DNA of 5,084 bases, taken from NCBI GenBank assembly GCA_937891805.1, contig CALATK010000220.1, forward strand, positions 1 through 5,084, in the 5' to 3' direction. The notes under the pieces are model-generated. The model saw nothing but the letters and a program-made list of their open reading frames with translations. It did no database searches and was not told where the DNA came from. Positions 1 through 4,912 of the stretch are shown here, piece after piece. Numbering within the stretch: position 1 is the first letter of the stretch; the number at the start of each line of letters is the position of its first letter. A program made the position numbers and the translations under genes. This DNA is from an uncultured Fibrobacter sp. GTDB taxonomy: Bacteria > Fibrobacterota > Fibrobacteria > Fibrobacterales > Fibrobacteraceae.

Positions 1-153
1 CTCATGCACAAGGCAGTTGATTATGCACGTTCCATCGGATTTACCGGTGACTTCTACATTGAACCCAAGCCCAAGGAACCCATGAAGCATCAGTATGACT
101 TTGATGCCGCGACCTGCGTAGCCTTCCTGCAAAAATCCGGTCTGATCCCATGA
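1..153 (+). CDS. xylA: Xylose isomerase, C-terminally truncated (probable xylA remnant; 5' end outside window)
   Basis: Frame 1 is open from the window edge to TGA at 151-153 and gives 50 residues. It contains the segment [15 protein letters not shown] followed by [10 protein letters not shown], which is diagnostic of xylose isomerase, the cytoplasmic TIM-barrel enzyme that interconverts D-xylose and D-xylulose. The Glu at codon 21 and Lys at codon 23 correspond to the metal-binding Glu and catalytic Lys of the EPKP motif (about residues 232 and 234 in class II enzymes). Enzymes of about 440 residues continue for roughly 190 more, carrying the remaining metal ligands (NIEANHATLAGH and DANRGD regions). 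Here the frame stops at GLIP and yggS begins in the same four bases. No other frame downstream resumes the XylA sequence. I infer a 3' deletion and a non-functional product. The upstream half is not visible, so I cannot say whether it is intact. Family assignment is firm; the status as a remnant is inferred. Confidence 0.82.
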   Translation, partial: LMHKAVDYARSIGFTGDFYIEPKPKEPMKHQYDFDAATCVAFLQKSGLIP

Positions 154-914
154 GTATTGCAGATAACATTATGCAAATCCGCGCGAAAATCGCGGAGTAT
201 GCCATCGCAAGCGGACGCGCTGTAGATGCGGTCCGACTCCTTGCCGTTTCCAAGACATTCCCTGCTGCCGACATTGCGGAAGCACGGGAAACTGCCAGCC
301 AGTTCATGTTCGGCGAAAACCGGGTGCAGGAGGCGGAACTCAAGTTTTCTACACCCCGCACTGCCCTTGACGGAAGCCGTGTCCGCTGCCATGTGATTGG
401 TCCTGTACAAAGTAATAAGCTCAAGAAGGCGGCCATTGTAGCTGACTGCATCCACTCCATCGCCAGCATGGAGGCGGTGGAAAAGCTGGAAAAGGTCTGC
501 GCGGTCCTCCCCGGAGAGAATGGCTCGGGCAAAACCCTGGACATCCTTTTTCAGGTAAACGCCGGCGAAGAAGAGACTAAGAGCGGTCTGGACGTTCACG
601 AAGCGGAGGCTTTCTTGAACGGCTTGGCTGCCCGCGGCGAAACGGCGTTCCCCCACCTCCGTTTCCGGGGGCTTATGACCATCGGCAAGAACACCGGCGT
701 GGCTGAAGATTCCCGAGAGTGCTTTGCCTTTCTCCGTAACCTTCAGCAGAAATTTTTGGCCAAGGGCGGCCTGTTCGCGAACTTTGACCAGCTTTCCATG
801 GGTATGACCGGCGATTTGGAAGTGGCCATCGAAGAAGGCTCCACCATGATCCGCGTGGGCACCGCCCTTTTCGGCGAACGGGACTATAGTAAGCCCGTTA
901 ACGACCCTGTTTAG
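150..914 (+). CDS. yggS: YggS/PLPBP family pyridoxal-5'-phosphate homeostasis protein
   Basis: The 254-residue product is a full-length member of the YggS/PLPBP (COG0325) family, a cytoplasmic single-domain alanine-racemase-like TIM barrel. It binds PLP and buffers vitamin B6 and amino/keto-acid metabolism, with no firmly established catalytic activity. Visible hallmarks are LLAVSKT with the PLP Schiff-base lysine at K35, FGENRVQE at 54-61, [10 protein letters not shown] at 81-90, a QVN..EE..KSG stretch in the middle, RGLMTIG, SMGMTGD at 216-222, and the phosphate-binding [13 protein letters not shown] at 230-242. It is slightly longer than the usual 220-235 residues. The extra length lies in a short insert before the QVN strand and a C-terminal tail. 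The ATG at 150 is chosen because the first residues ([14 protein letters not shown]) match the family N-terminus. No Shine-Dalgarno precedes it. Its start overlaps the stop of the xylA fragment (ATGA), so translation may depend on coupling to that frame. Confidence 0.95.
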   Translation: MSIADNIMQIRAKIAEYAIASGRAVDAVRLLAVSKTFPAADIAEARETASQFMFGENRVQEAELKFSTPRTALDGSRVRCHVIGPVQSNKLKKAAIVADCIHSIASMEAVEKLEKVCAVLPGENGSGKTLDILFQVNAGEEETKSGLDVHEAEAFLNGLAARGETAFPHLRFRGLMTIGKNTGVAEDSRECFAFLRNLQQKFLAKGGLFANFDQLSMGMTGDLEVAIEEGSTMIRVGTALFGERDYSKPVNDPV

Positions 915-940
915 GCCATATTTTTCGTTCTGTCCCCTTT

Positions 941-970
941 TTGTCTTCCCCGACTTGTTCGGGGATCTCC
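941..970 (+). repeat. Dispersed palindromic repeat, copy 1
   Basis: This stretch has the layout TTGTC(A/T)TCCCCG, a variable loop, then CGGGGATCTCCT. The same layout and nearly the same flanks recur at 2849-2878, also shortly after a stop codon. In this copy the stem is 7 bp (947-953 with 959-965) around a CTTGT loop. Similar GTCATCCCCG...CGGGGATCTCC palindromes are known as interspersed repeats in many bacterial genomes; that statement is from general knowledge. Two copies within 2 kb, in the same orientation and differing in the loop, support a repeat family here. Confidence 0.6.
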
Positions 971-976
971 TTTTTT
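947..976 (+). terminator. Possible intrinsic terminator of the xylA-yggS transcript
   Basis: A 7-bp GC-rich stem (TCCCCGA / TCGGGGA, loop CTTGT) is followed by six T residues at 971-976. It begins 33 bases after the yggS stop. The gap of 5 bases (TCTCC) between stem and T-run is longer than in an ideal intrinsic terminator, so the call is moderate. The stem is also the core of the dispersed repeat, so a mobile palindrome may have been co-opted for termination. Confidence 0.5.
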
Positions 977-983
977 ATATACA
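955..983 (+). promoter_or_regulatory. Weak candidate promoter for lemA
   Basis: TTGTTC at 955-960 and TATACA at 978-983 are separated by 17 bases and would place the start of transcription near 990, about 20 bases before the lemA start. The -35 match is poor (3 of 6) and lies inside the palindromic repeat. Only the TATA part is convincing. An AT-rich run at 971-983 supports a promoter in this gap, but its exact position is uncertain. Confidence 0.25.
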
Positions 984-999
984 TTTCCCAAAAAACAGA

Positions 1000-1006
1000 A
1001 AGGAGA
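1000..1006 (+). promoter_or_regulatory. Shine-Dalgarno sequence of lemA
   Basis: AAGGAGA lies 5 bases before the ATG at 1012. It is the only strong ribosome binding site in the window and decides the lemA start. A longer in-frame reading from a TTG at 955 would begin inside the palindromic repeat and has no such signal. Confidence 0.85.
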
Positions 1007-1011
1007 ACCTT

Positions 1012-1572
1012 ATGACTGTCGGAATCGTCGTTCTTGTAGTAGTGGTAATTTTTGTGGGCTGGTTCATCGCCATGTACAATGGCCTGGTGAAACTCCGCAA
1101 CAACCGCGAAAACGCCTTTGCTAACATCGATGTGCAGCTCAAGCAGCGCTATGACCTGGTGCCCCAGCTGGTGGAGACCATCAAGGGTTATGCCGCCCAC
1201 GAAAAGGAAACCCTTGAAAAGGTGACTGCCGCCCGAGCCGCCGCCATGAACGCCACCACCGTCGACGAGAAACTTGCCGCCGACAAGGCCCTGTCGGGAG
1301 CTCTTGCCGGACTCCGCGTGTCTTTGGAAGCCTACCCCGAACTGAAGGCCAACCAGAACTTCTTGCAGTTGCAGAACGAACTGGCCGACATCGAAAACAA
1401 GCTTTCTGCCGCCCGCCGCTTCTTCAATTCCACCACCCGCGAACTGAACAACGCCTGCGAGGTGTTCCCGAGCAACATCGTGGCGGGCATGTTCGGCTTC
1501 AAGCGCGCCCCCATGTACGAGGCCACCGAAAACCGCGAGACCCTCAACAAGGCTCCGGAGGTGAAGTTCTAA
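1012..1572 (+). CDS. lemA: LemA family protein
   Basis: The 186-residue product belongs to the LemA family (PF04011). It has one N-terminal hydrophobic segment (about residues 3-21, VGIVVLVVVVIFVGWFIAM) and then a long helical domain. Family hallmarks are YNGLVKLRNN, FANIDVQLKQRYDLVPQLVE, the KGYAAHE stretch, FLQLQNELADIENKLSAARR, and a C-terminal FPSNIVAGMFGF region, all in order. The usual length is 180-200 residues, so it is complete. The expected topology is a short membrane anchor with the coiled helical domain outside the cytoplasm. The biochemical function of bacterial LemA is unsettled. It often sits beside M48 metallopeptidases or TPM-domain proteins, as it does here with the gene at 1778. 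The start is fixed by the AAGGAGA ribosome site. Family certainty is high; any role in envelope maintenance is inferred from the partner. Confidence 0.95.
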   Translation: MTVGIVVLVVVVIFVGWFIAMYNGLVKLRNNRENAFANIDVQLKQRYDLVPQLVETIKGYAAHEKETLEKVTAARAAAMNATTVDEKLAADKALSGALAGLRVSLEAYPELKANQNFLQLQNELADIENKLSAARRFFNSTTRELNNACEVFPSNIVAGMFGFKRAPMYEATENRETLNKAPEVKF

Positions 1573-1777
1573 TTGTGATTAGTAAACAGTAGGCTGTGGA
1601 TAGGGTAGGGGAAAGCCTTCCCCTGGCTCGCACTTTGTTGCTCGCCACCCCTTCTGCGGGGACACACCACCTAAAGGTGGCCATGCCCACATAAGCGCTG
1701 AAGCGCTAAGTGGTCAAAGGCCGCAACGCCCCGCCTTCGGCCCTAGCCACTAATCACTAACCACTAGCCACTGCACA
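1573..1777. repeat. Hairpin-rich, repeat-bounded intergenic block between lemA and the M48 peptidase
   Basis: These 205 bases carry no credible gene. Nested inverted repeats include GGGGAA/TTCCCC (1608-1613, 1618-1623), CCCC/GGGG (1648-1651, 1658-1661), CCACC/GGTGG (1667-1671, 1676-1680), an imperfect 27-base palindrome at 1687-1713 centred on AGCGCT-GA-AGCGCT, and GGCCG/CGGCC (1719-1723, 1738-1742). GTGATTAGT at 1575-1583 is the exact reverse complement of ACTAATCAC at 1749-1757, so the block has 9-bp terminal inverted repeats. This resembles a miniature inverted-repeat element or a structured dispersed repeat. No transposase is present and no target-site duplication is obvious. If lemA and the peptidase are co-transcribed, the block would fold strongly in the mRNA between them. 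Mobility is an inference; the symmetry is seen directly. Confidence 0.6.
1741..1775 (+). repeat. Degenerate heptamer tandem repeat ending at the M48 peptidase start
   Basis: Five consecutive 7-base units of the form CACTA(A/G)(T/C) occupy this stretch: CCCTAGC, CACTAAT, CACTAAC, CACTAGC, CACTGCA. Only two bases separate the last unit from the ATG at 1778. The array therefore occupies the place where a ribosome binding site should be, and none is visible. Units of the reverse-complement form (ATTAGTA, AACAGTA, GGCTGTG, GATAGGG) lie at 1578-1605 on the other side of the hairpin block. Confidence 0.7.
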
Positions 1778-2824
1778 ATGAAATACGTCGGGCTCCAGAC
1801 ACAGATTTGGCGGAATAACCGCAATACGGTTATCCTGCTCTGCATGTTTCCCGTGATTCTTCTCGGGATGGTTCTCCTAGCGATTATGACCCTGGATTTT
1901 TTCGGCTGGTTCTGTTGGGACGGAGCCTGCCCGCCGGGCCCCCAGGCCGCCACCTTCCACTGGCCTATCATCTGGTATTATTTCAAGGACGCCATGCCCT
2001 TCACGCTTTGCATGACGGGGCTCTGGTTCATTATCGCCTACTGCACGAATACCGCTATCATCCGTCACATCACCCACGCAAAGCCGACGGAACGCAAGGA
2101 CAACCTGCGGGTCTATAACTTGGTGGAAAACCTCTGCATCGCAGGGGGCATCGAAATGCCCCAAATCAACATCGTCGAAGACGACCAGCTGAACGCTTTT
2201 GCCAGCGGGGTAGATGTTCCGTCTTTTACCATCACCCTCACGACTGGACTTATAGACAAACTAGATGATGCGGAACTGGCCGCCGTCATCGGGCACGAAC
2301 TGACCCACATCAAGAACCGTGACACCCGCCTGATGGTGGTGTGTATCGTATTCGTCGGGATTTTTGCGGCCATCCGGTCCATGGCAGTGCGAATGCTTAT
2401 GGGGCTGCTCACCGGGCCCCGCCGCCGCACCACCAACCGCAGCAAAAAAAATGGCGGCGGCGGTGGCGCCATATTCGGAATCATCCTGTTCCTGGTGGCG
2501 CTTATCGTATGGAGCACCGTCGGGTATTTCTTCAGCTGGCTTACCCGTATGGCCATTTCCCGCACCCGCGAATACGTGGCCGACGCCGGCGGTGCCGAAC
2601 TCTGTGGAGACCCTTTGGCCCTGGCCTCTGCCCTGCAGAAAATTTCTGACAATCCGGGTCTTGACAATGTTCACCGCAGCGACGTGGCCCAACTCTATAT
2701 AATACACCCCGACGAGGAATTCGACAACGACATGAAACTCTCGGGCTGGGTGGCCAAGGCGAATACCATGTTCTGCACCCACCCCGATACGCCGGAGAGA
2801 ATCAGACTACTTCGGCAGTTTTAG
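1778..2824 (+). CDS. Membrane-bound M48 family zinc metallopeptidase (HtpX-like, LemA-associated)
   Basis: The 348-residue product is an integral-membrane zinc protease of family M48. HELTH at 173-177 supplies two zinc ligands (H173, H177) and the catalytic E174. The third ligand is E265 in SRTREYVAD. Hydrophobic segments are at about 16-38, 72-95, 185-206 and 231-254, so the active site faces the cytoplasm if it follows HtpX. A basic and glycine-rich loop (GPRRRTTNRSKKNGGGGG, 213-230) joins the last two segments. The closing motif THPDTPERI at 334-342 is typical of the family. The N-terminal MKYVGLQTQIWRNN matches peptidases that neighbour lemA, which supports the ATG at 1778 despite the lack of a Shine-Dalgarno. 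HtpX-type enzymes cleave misfolded membrane proteins; substrates here are unknown. Its position directly after lemA suggests one operon, although 205 structured bases intervene. All zinc-site residues are present, so it should be active. Confidence 0.93.
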   Translation: MKYVGLQTQIWRNNRNTVILLCMFPVILLGMVLLAIMTLDFFGWFCWDGACPPGPQAATFHWPIIWYYFKDAMPFTLCMTGLWFIIAYCTNTAIIRHITHAKPTERKDNLRVYNLVENLCIAGGIEMPQINIVEDDQLNAFASGVDVPSFTITLTTGLIDKLDDAELAAVIGHELTHIKNRDTRLMVVCIVFVGIFAAIRSMAVRMLMGLLTGPRRRTTNRSKKNGGGGGAIFGIILFLVALIVWSTVGYFFSWLTRMAISRTREYVADAGGAELCGDPLALASALQKISDNPGLDNVHRSDVAQLYIIHPDEEFDNDMKLSGWVAKANTMFCTHPDTPERIRLLRQF

Positions 2825-2848
2825 TGCCGATGAAATTCCGCTTCCACC

Positions 2849-2878
2849 TTGTCATCCCCGCGCAGGCGGGGATCTCCT
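2849..2878 (+). repeat. Dispersed palindromic repeat, copy 2 (convergent junction hairpin)
   Basis: ATCCCCGC (2854-2861) pairs perfectly with GCGGGGAT (2866-2873) around a GCAG tetraloop. The flanks TTGTC and CTCCT match copy 1 at 941-970. It fills the 52-base gap between the convergent stops of the M48 peptidase and rarA, and its right edge supplies part of the rarA stop codon (TAG, read at 2879-2877). The 8-bp GC-rich stem could attenuate or terminate transcription from both sides, but there is no T-run on either strand, so an intrinsic terminator is only possible. Confidence 0.6.
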
Positions 2879-4166
2879 AGCGGGCATTTCCCTTTTCCCG
2901 CTTGATCTGCTTTAGCTGCGCAAGCCTTTCTCCAAGGGCTTTTTCTTTTCCGTAGGGCTTGGGCTGGTAAATTTCGGTACCTTCCAGCTGCTTGGGCAGG
3001 TGTTCCTGTGCCGAATAGGCGCCGGGGCTGTCGTGGTCGTACTGGTAGTCGACTCCGTAGCCCAGTTTTTCGCCCACCTTCGTCACCGAATTGCGGAAAG
3101 CCCGCGGCACGGGGAGCGTTCCCGTCTGCTTTACAATCTGGTCGGCTTTCATGCCTGCCAGCTCCAGGCTGTTGCTCTTGGGGGCAAGGGACAGGTAAAC
3201 GGCCAGTTCGTCGAGGGCGATGAGTCCTTCGGGGATTCCCATAAAGTCGTAGGCCTCGCGAGCGGCGGTGGCCAGCAGTAAAGCGTTGGGGTCTGCAAGG
3301 CCGATATCTTCCATGCTCATGCGCATGAGGCGCCGAAGAATAAACCGCGGGTCTTCGCCGCCCTGCAGCATGCGGTGCAACCAGTAGAGGGCGGCATCCG
3401 GATCACTTCCGCGCACCGACTTGTGCAGGGCCGAAATCAGGTTGTAGTGCTCTTCGCCGCTCTTGTCGTAGCGCAGGGGCTTCTTGTACTGGAATTCTTC
3501 CAGGAGTTTCTCGTCAATCTTCTTGCGGTCGCCCAGGTTCTTGCCAATCCATTCAATCTGGTTCAGCAAAAATCGGGCGTCACCGTCGGACTGTGCGATG
3601 AGTTTTTCCACGACGGCGTCTTCGACTTCCACATCCTTCAGTTGCAATCCGCGGGGGTGGTCCCGCAGGGCGCTGAAAATCAGCGTGCGTAAATCTTCTT
3701 TGCTGAGGGGTGCAAACAGTATCAGCTGGCAGCGACTCAGGAGCGCGCTGTTGACCTCGAACCCCGGGTTTTCGGTGGTGGCGCCTATGAGCGTCACCGT
3801 GCCGTCTTCCACGGCACCCAGCAGCGCATCTTGCTGGCCTTTGTTAAACCGGTGGATTTCGTCGATAAACAGGATGGTGTCCTTGAACATCGCCTTCATC
3901 TTGCGGGCGTCGGCCAAAACTTCTTTCACCTCTTTCACGCCGCTGGCTACCGCAGATAAAGCTACGAAGGCTTTCTTGGTGTGCTGGCGGATTACGTGGG
4001 CGAGGCTGGTCTTGCCGCAACCCGGCGGGCCCCAGAAAATCATGCTGGGAACGTTGTCGTTCTCGAGACTCTTGCGCAATAGGCTCTGCTCGCCCAGAAT
4101 CTTATTCTGGCCCAGAAATTCGTCCAGGTTCTGCGGGCGGAGTCTTTCGGCAAGTGGCTGGTCCAT
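2877..4166 (-). CDS. rarA: Replication-associated recombination protein A (RarA/MgsA), AAA+ ATPase
   Basis: The 429-residue product is a full-length RarA/MgsA/WRNIP1 family clamp-loader-like ATPase, which acts at stalled replication forks and single-strand/duplex DNA junctions. Domains and motifs appear in order: the N-terminal PLAERLRPQNLDEFLGQ signature (4-20), Walker A GPPGCGKT (46-53), Walker B ILFIDEIHRF (98-107, D102/E103), sensor 1 GATTENP (128-134), arginine finger in LLSRC (R145), and sensor 2 GDARFLLN (195-202, R198). The C-terminal oligomerisation region starts near YDKSGEEHYNLISALHKS (233-250) and includes SVRGSDPDAALYWL, SMEDIGLADP and the GY..DY.YDHD..GAYS stretch near 369-384. 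All ATPase residues are present. The ATG at 4166 overlaps the stop of the upstream thioesterase by one base (TAATG), which indicates translational coupling and accounts for the lack of an independent ribosome site. It ends in the convergent junction with the peptidase gene. Confidence 0.97.
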   Translation of the reverse strand: MDQPLAERLRPQNLDEFLGQNKILGEQSLLRKSLENDNVPSMIFWGPPGCGKTSLAHVIRQHTKKAFVALSAVASGVKEVKEVLADARKMKAMFKDTILFIDEIHRFNKGQQDALLGAVEDGTVTLIGATTENPGFEVNSALLSRCQLILFAPLSKEDLRTLIFSALRDHPRGLQLKDVEVEDAVVEKLIAQSDGDARFLLNQIEWIGKNLGDRKKIDEKLLEEFQYKKPLRYDKSGEEHYNLISALHKSVRGSDPDAALYWLHRMLQGGEDPRFILRRLMRMSMEDIGLADPNALLLATAAREAYDFMGIPEGLIALDELAVYLSLAPKSNSLELAGMKADQIVKQTGTLPVPRAFRNSVTKVGEKLGYGVDYQYDHDSPGAYSAQEHLPKQLEGTEIYQPKPYGKEKALGERLAQLKQIKREKGNAR

Positions 4167-4588
4167 TAGGCTTGGGCGTCCTCGTTCACGAATTCGAACT
4201 TTGCAAAGCCAGAGGGCAGTTCCCGTGTGGGCCTGCCGTTTTTCAACATGCAGTGGAGCGTAGAGCCCGTAGTGCAGAGTTTGCCGTTTACTGTCGCCTT
4301 GTATAAAAAGCGGACACGGAGCCTGTCAACCCGGACCATGGTGGTTTCGATATCCACGAATTCACCATAGTGGGTGGGGTTCTTGAACTGGACGTTCAGC
4401 TCCAGGACGGGGCTCGAAAAACCTTCGGCCTCCATGTCGGCGTAGCTTGCGCCCGCTTCCCGGAAATATTCGGTACGGGCCTGCTCGAACCACACGGCGT
4501 AAACGGCGTGGTGCACGATTCCCATCTGGTCGGTTTCGGCGTAGCGCACGTCAATGCGTGCCGTATGCTTGAAAGTGCATGTTTCCAT
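4166..4588 (-). CDS. Acyl-CoA thioesterase, YbgC/4HBT hotdog-fold family
   Basis: The 140-residue product is a single hotdog domain of the 4-hydroxybenzoyl-CoA thioesterase superfamily. The signature VRYAETDQMGIVHHAVYAVW (14-33) carries the catalytic-site Asp (D20) and the conserved GxVHH. It is followed by FEQARTEYFREAG (34-46) on the central helix and a strand region starting PVLELNVQFKNPTHYGE. Such enzymes hydrolyse acyl-CoA or acyl-ACP thioesters in the cytoplasm; YbgC is linked to the Tol-Pal system and FadM to fatty-acid oxidation. The substrate cannot be read from the sequence, and no tol genes are next to it. An upstream in-frame ATG at 4609 would add seven residues (MICIFKP). I prefer 4588 because family members start close to the first strand and because a TATATT box at 4601-4596 would put transcription start at about this ATG. 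It is coupled to rarA by TAATG. Family call is firm; the start is uncertain between 4588 and 4609. Confidence 0.9.
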   Translation of the reverse strand: METCTFKHTARIDVRYAETDQMGIVHHAVYAVWFEQARTEYFREAGASYADMEAEGFSSPVLELNVQFKNPTHYGEFVDIETTMVRVDRLRVRFLYKATVNGKLCTTGSTLHCMLKNGRPTRELPSGFAKFEFVNEDAQA

Positions 4589-4595
4589 GGGCTTA

Positions 4596-4601
4596 AATAT
4601 A
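4596..4601 (-). promoter_or_regulatory. Candidate -10 box of the thioesterase-rarA operon (possibly leaderless)
   Basis: On the - strand TATATT runs from 4601 to 4596, seven bases before the ATG at 4588. If used, the transcript would begin at or within a few bases of that ATG, giving a leaderless or nearly leaderless mRNA, consistent with the lack of a Shine-Dalgarno. No -35 of good quality lies at the right distance; TTGAAC at 4616-4611 is too close. Confidence 0.35.
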
Positions 4602-4671
4602 CAAATCATTGTTCAAAACATCGGTCATGAAGAAAGTTTTCTAAAAATGCCCTTTTTTGCAAATCAACAAC

Positions 4672-4703
4672 TTATCAACACTCCGCCCCCCTTTTGTGGA
4701 CAA
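4672..4703. promoter_or_regulatory. Pair of DnaA-box-like 9-mers
   Basis: TTATCAACA at 4672-4680 (+ strand) and TTGTCCACA read on the - strand at 4703-4695 each differ by one base from the DnaA consensus TTATCCACA. They face each other in an AT-rich region 14 bases apart, and AAATCAACA one helical turn upstream (4661-4669) is a weaker third site. This could be a DnaA-responsive control site for the adjacent promoters. Single 9-mers with one mismatch do occur by chance, so this is tentative. Confidence 0.35.
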
Positions 4704-4761
4704 AACTTTTGCGAAAAAAGGAAAAAATCGCAAATTTTTTTGCGTAAGTGCTTGATTTTTA

Positions 4762-4790
4762 TTGACAAAACCCACCAAATCTTATTAAAT
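4762..4790 (+). promoter_or_regulatory. sigma70-type promoter of the tRNA cluster
   Basis: A perfect -35 TTGACA (4762-4767) is separated by 17 bases from TTAAAT (4785-4790), which matches TATAAT at 4 of 6 positions. Transcription would start near 4797, giving a leader of about 33 bases before the first tRNA at 4830. A series of A/T-tracts directly upstream (4702-4760) resembles the UP-element context of strong stable-RNA promoters. Confidence 0.75.
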
Positions 4791-4829
4791 TTGGCTCACT
4801 CTATTATCTTTAGGGGTACTAGAGTGCGT

Positions 4830-4902
4830 GCCAAAGTAGCTCAGCTGGTAGAGCAGCTGATTTGTAATCAGCCGGTCGTAGGTTCGATTCCTATCTTTGG
4901 CT
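4830..4902 (+). tRNA. tRNA-Thr (anticodon UGU)
   Basis: The 73-base gene folds into a full cloverleaf. The acceptor stem GCCAAAG pairs with CTTTGGC (4895-4901) and the discriminator is T4902. The anticodon stem GCTGA/TCAGC (4856-4860, 4868-4872) encloses the loop TTTGTAA with anticodon TGT at 4863-4865. The T-arm carries GTTCGAT. CCA is not encoded (CGA follows), so a CCA-adding enzyme is needed. Confidence 0.97.
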
Positions 4903-4912
4903 CGAAACAAAT

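Larger units (their letters stand above)
4610..4829. other. Divergent AT-rich intergenic region between the thioesterase and the tRNA cluster
   Basis: This 220-base gap contains no credible protein gene; frames that run through it also run into the tRNAs. It holds two 7-base direct repeats ATCAACA 11 bases apart (4663-4669 and 4674-4680), two DnaA-like boxes, several A- or T-tracts between 4702 and 4760, a 6-bp hairpin CGCAAA/TTTGCG (4729-4734, 4739-4744), and the tRNA promoter. The base composition is much more AT-rich than the genes on either side. Confidence 0.7.

Noticed and set aside
955..1011. A longer LemA beginning at TTG 955
   Set aside because: It would start inside the palindromic repeat and bypass the strong AAGGAGA site that precedes ATG 1012; the extra residues are not typical of the family.
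1595..1603. DnaA-like box (TGTGGATAG) after lemA
   Set aside because: It is a single one-mismatch site that falls inside the degenerate heptamer array, which explains it better.
1596..1694. A 32-codon GTG-started frame inside the lemA-M48 intergenic block
   Set aside because: There is no ribosome site, no recognisable motif, and the composition is dictated by the overlapping hairpins and repeats.
1573..1777. CRISPR array or attenuator in the repeat-rich gap
   Set aside because: The units are 7 bases with no unique spacers, and no leader peptide or T-run follows the hairpins.
3484..4263. Long + strand frame opposite rarA
   Set aside because: It is antisense to a perfectly conserved RarA sequence and reads as low-complexity Ser/Arg-rich peptide, a shadow of codon bias.
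4729..4744. CGCAAA/TTTGCG hairpin as an intrinsic terminator
   Set aside because: The stem is short and mostly A/T, no gene on either strand ends before it, and it lies just upstream of the tRNA promoter.
4790..4903. Direct repeat TTTGGCTC at 4790-4797 and 4896-4903 (and TTGGCTCAC again at 4956-4964) as possible integration att sites
   Set aside because: The matches are only 8-9 bases, enclose nothing but the promoter and tRNAs, and no integrase is present; chance similarity to conserved tRNA sequence is sufficient.
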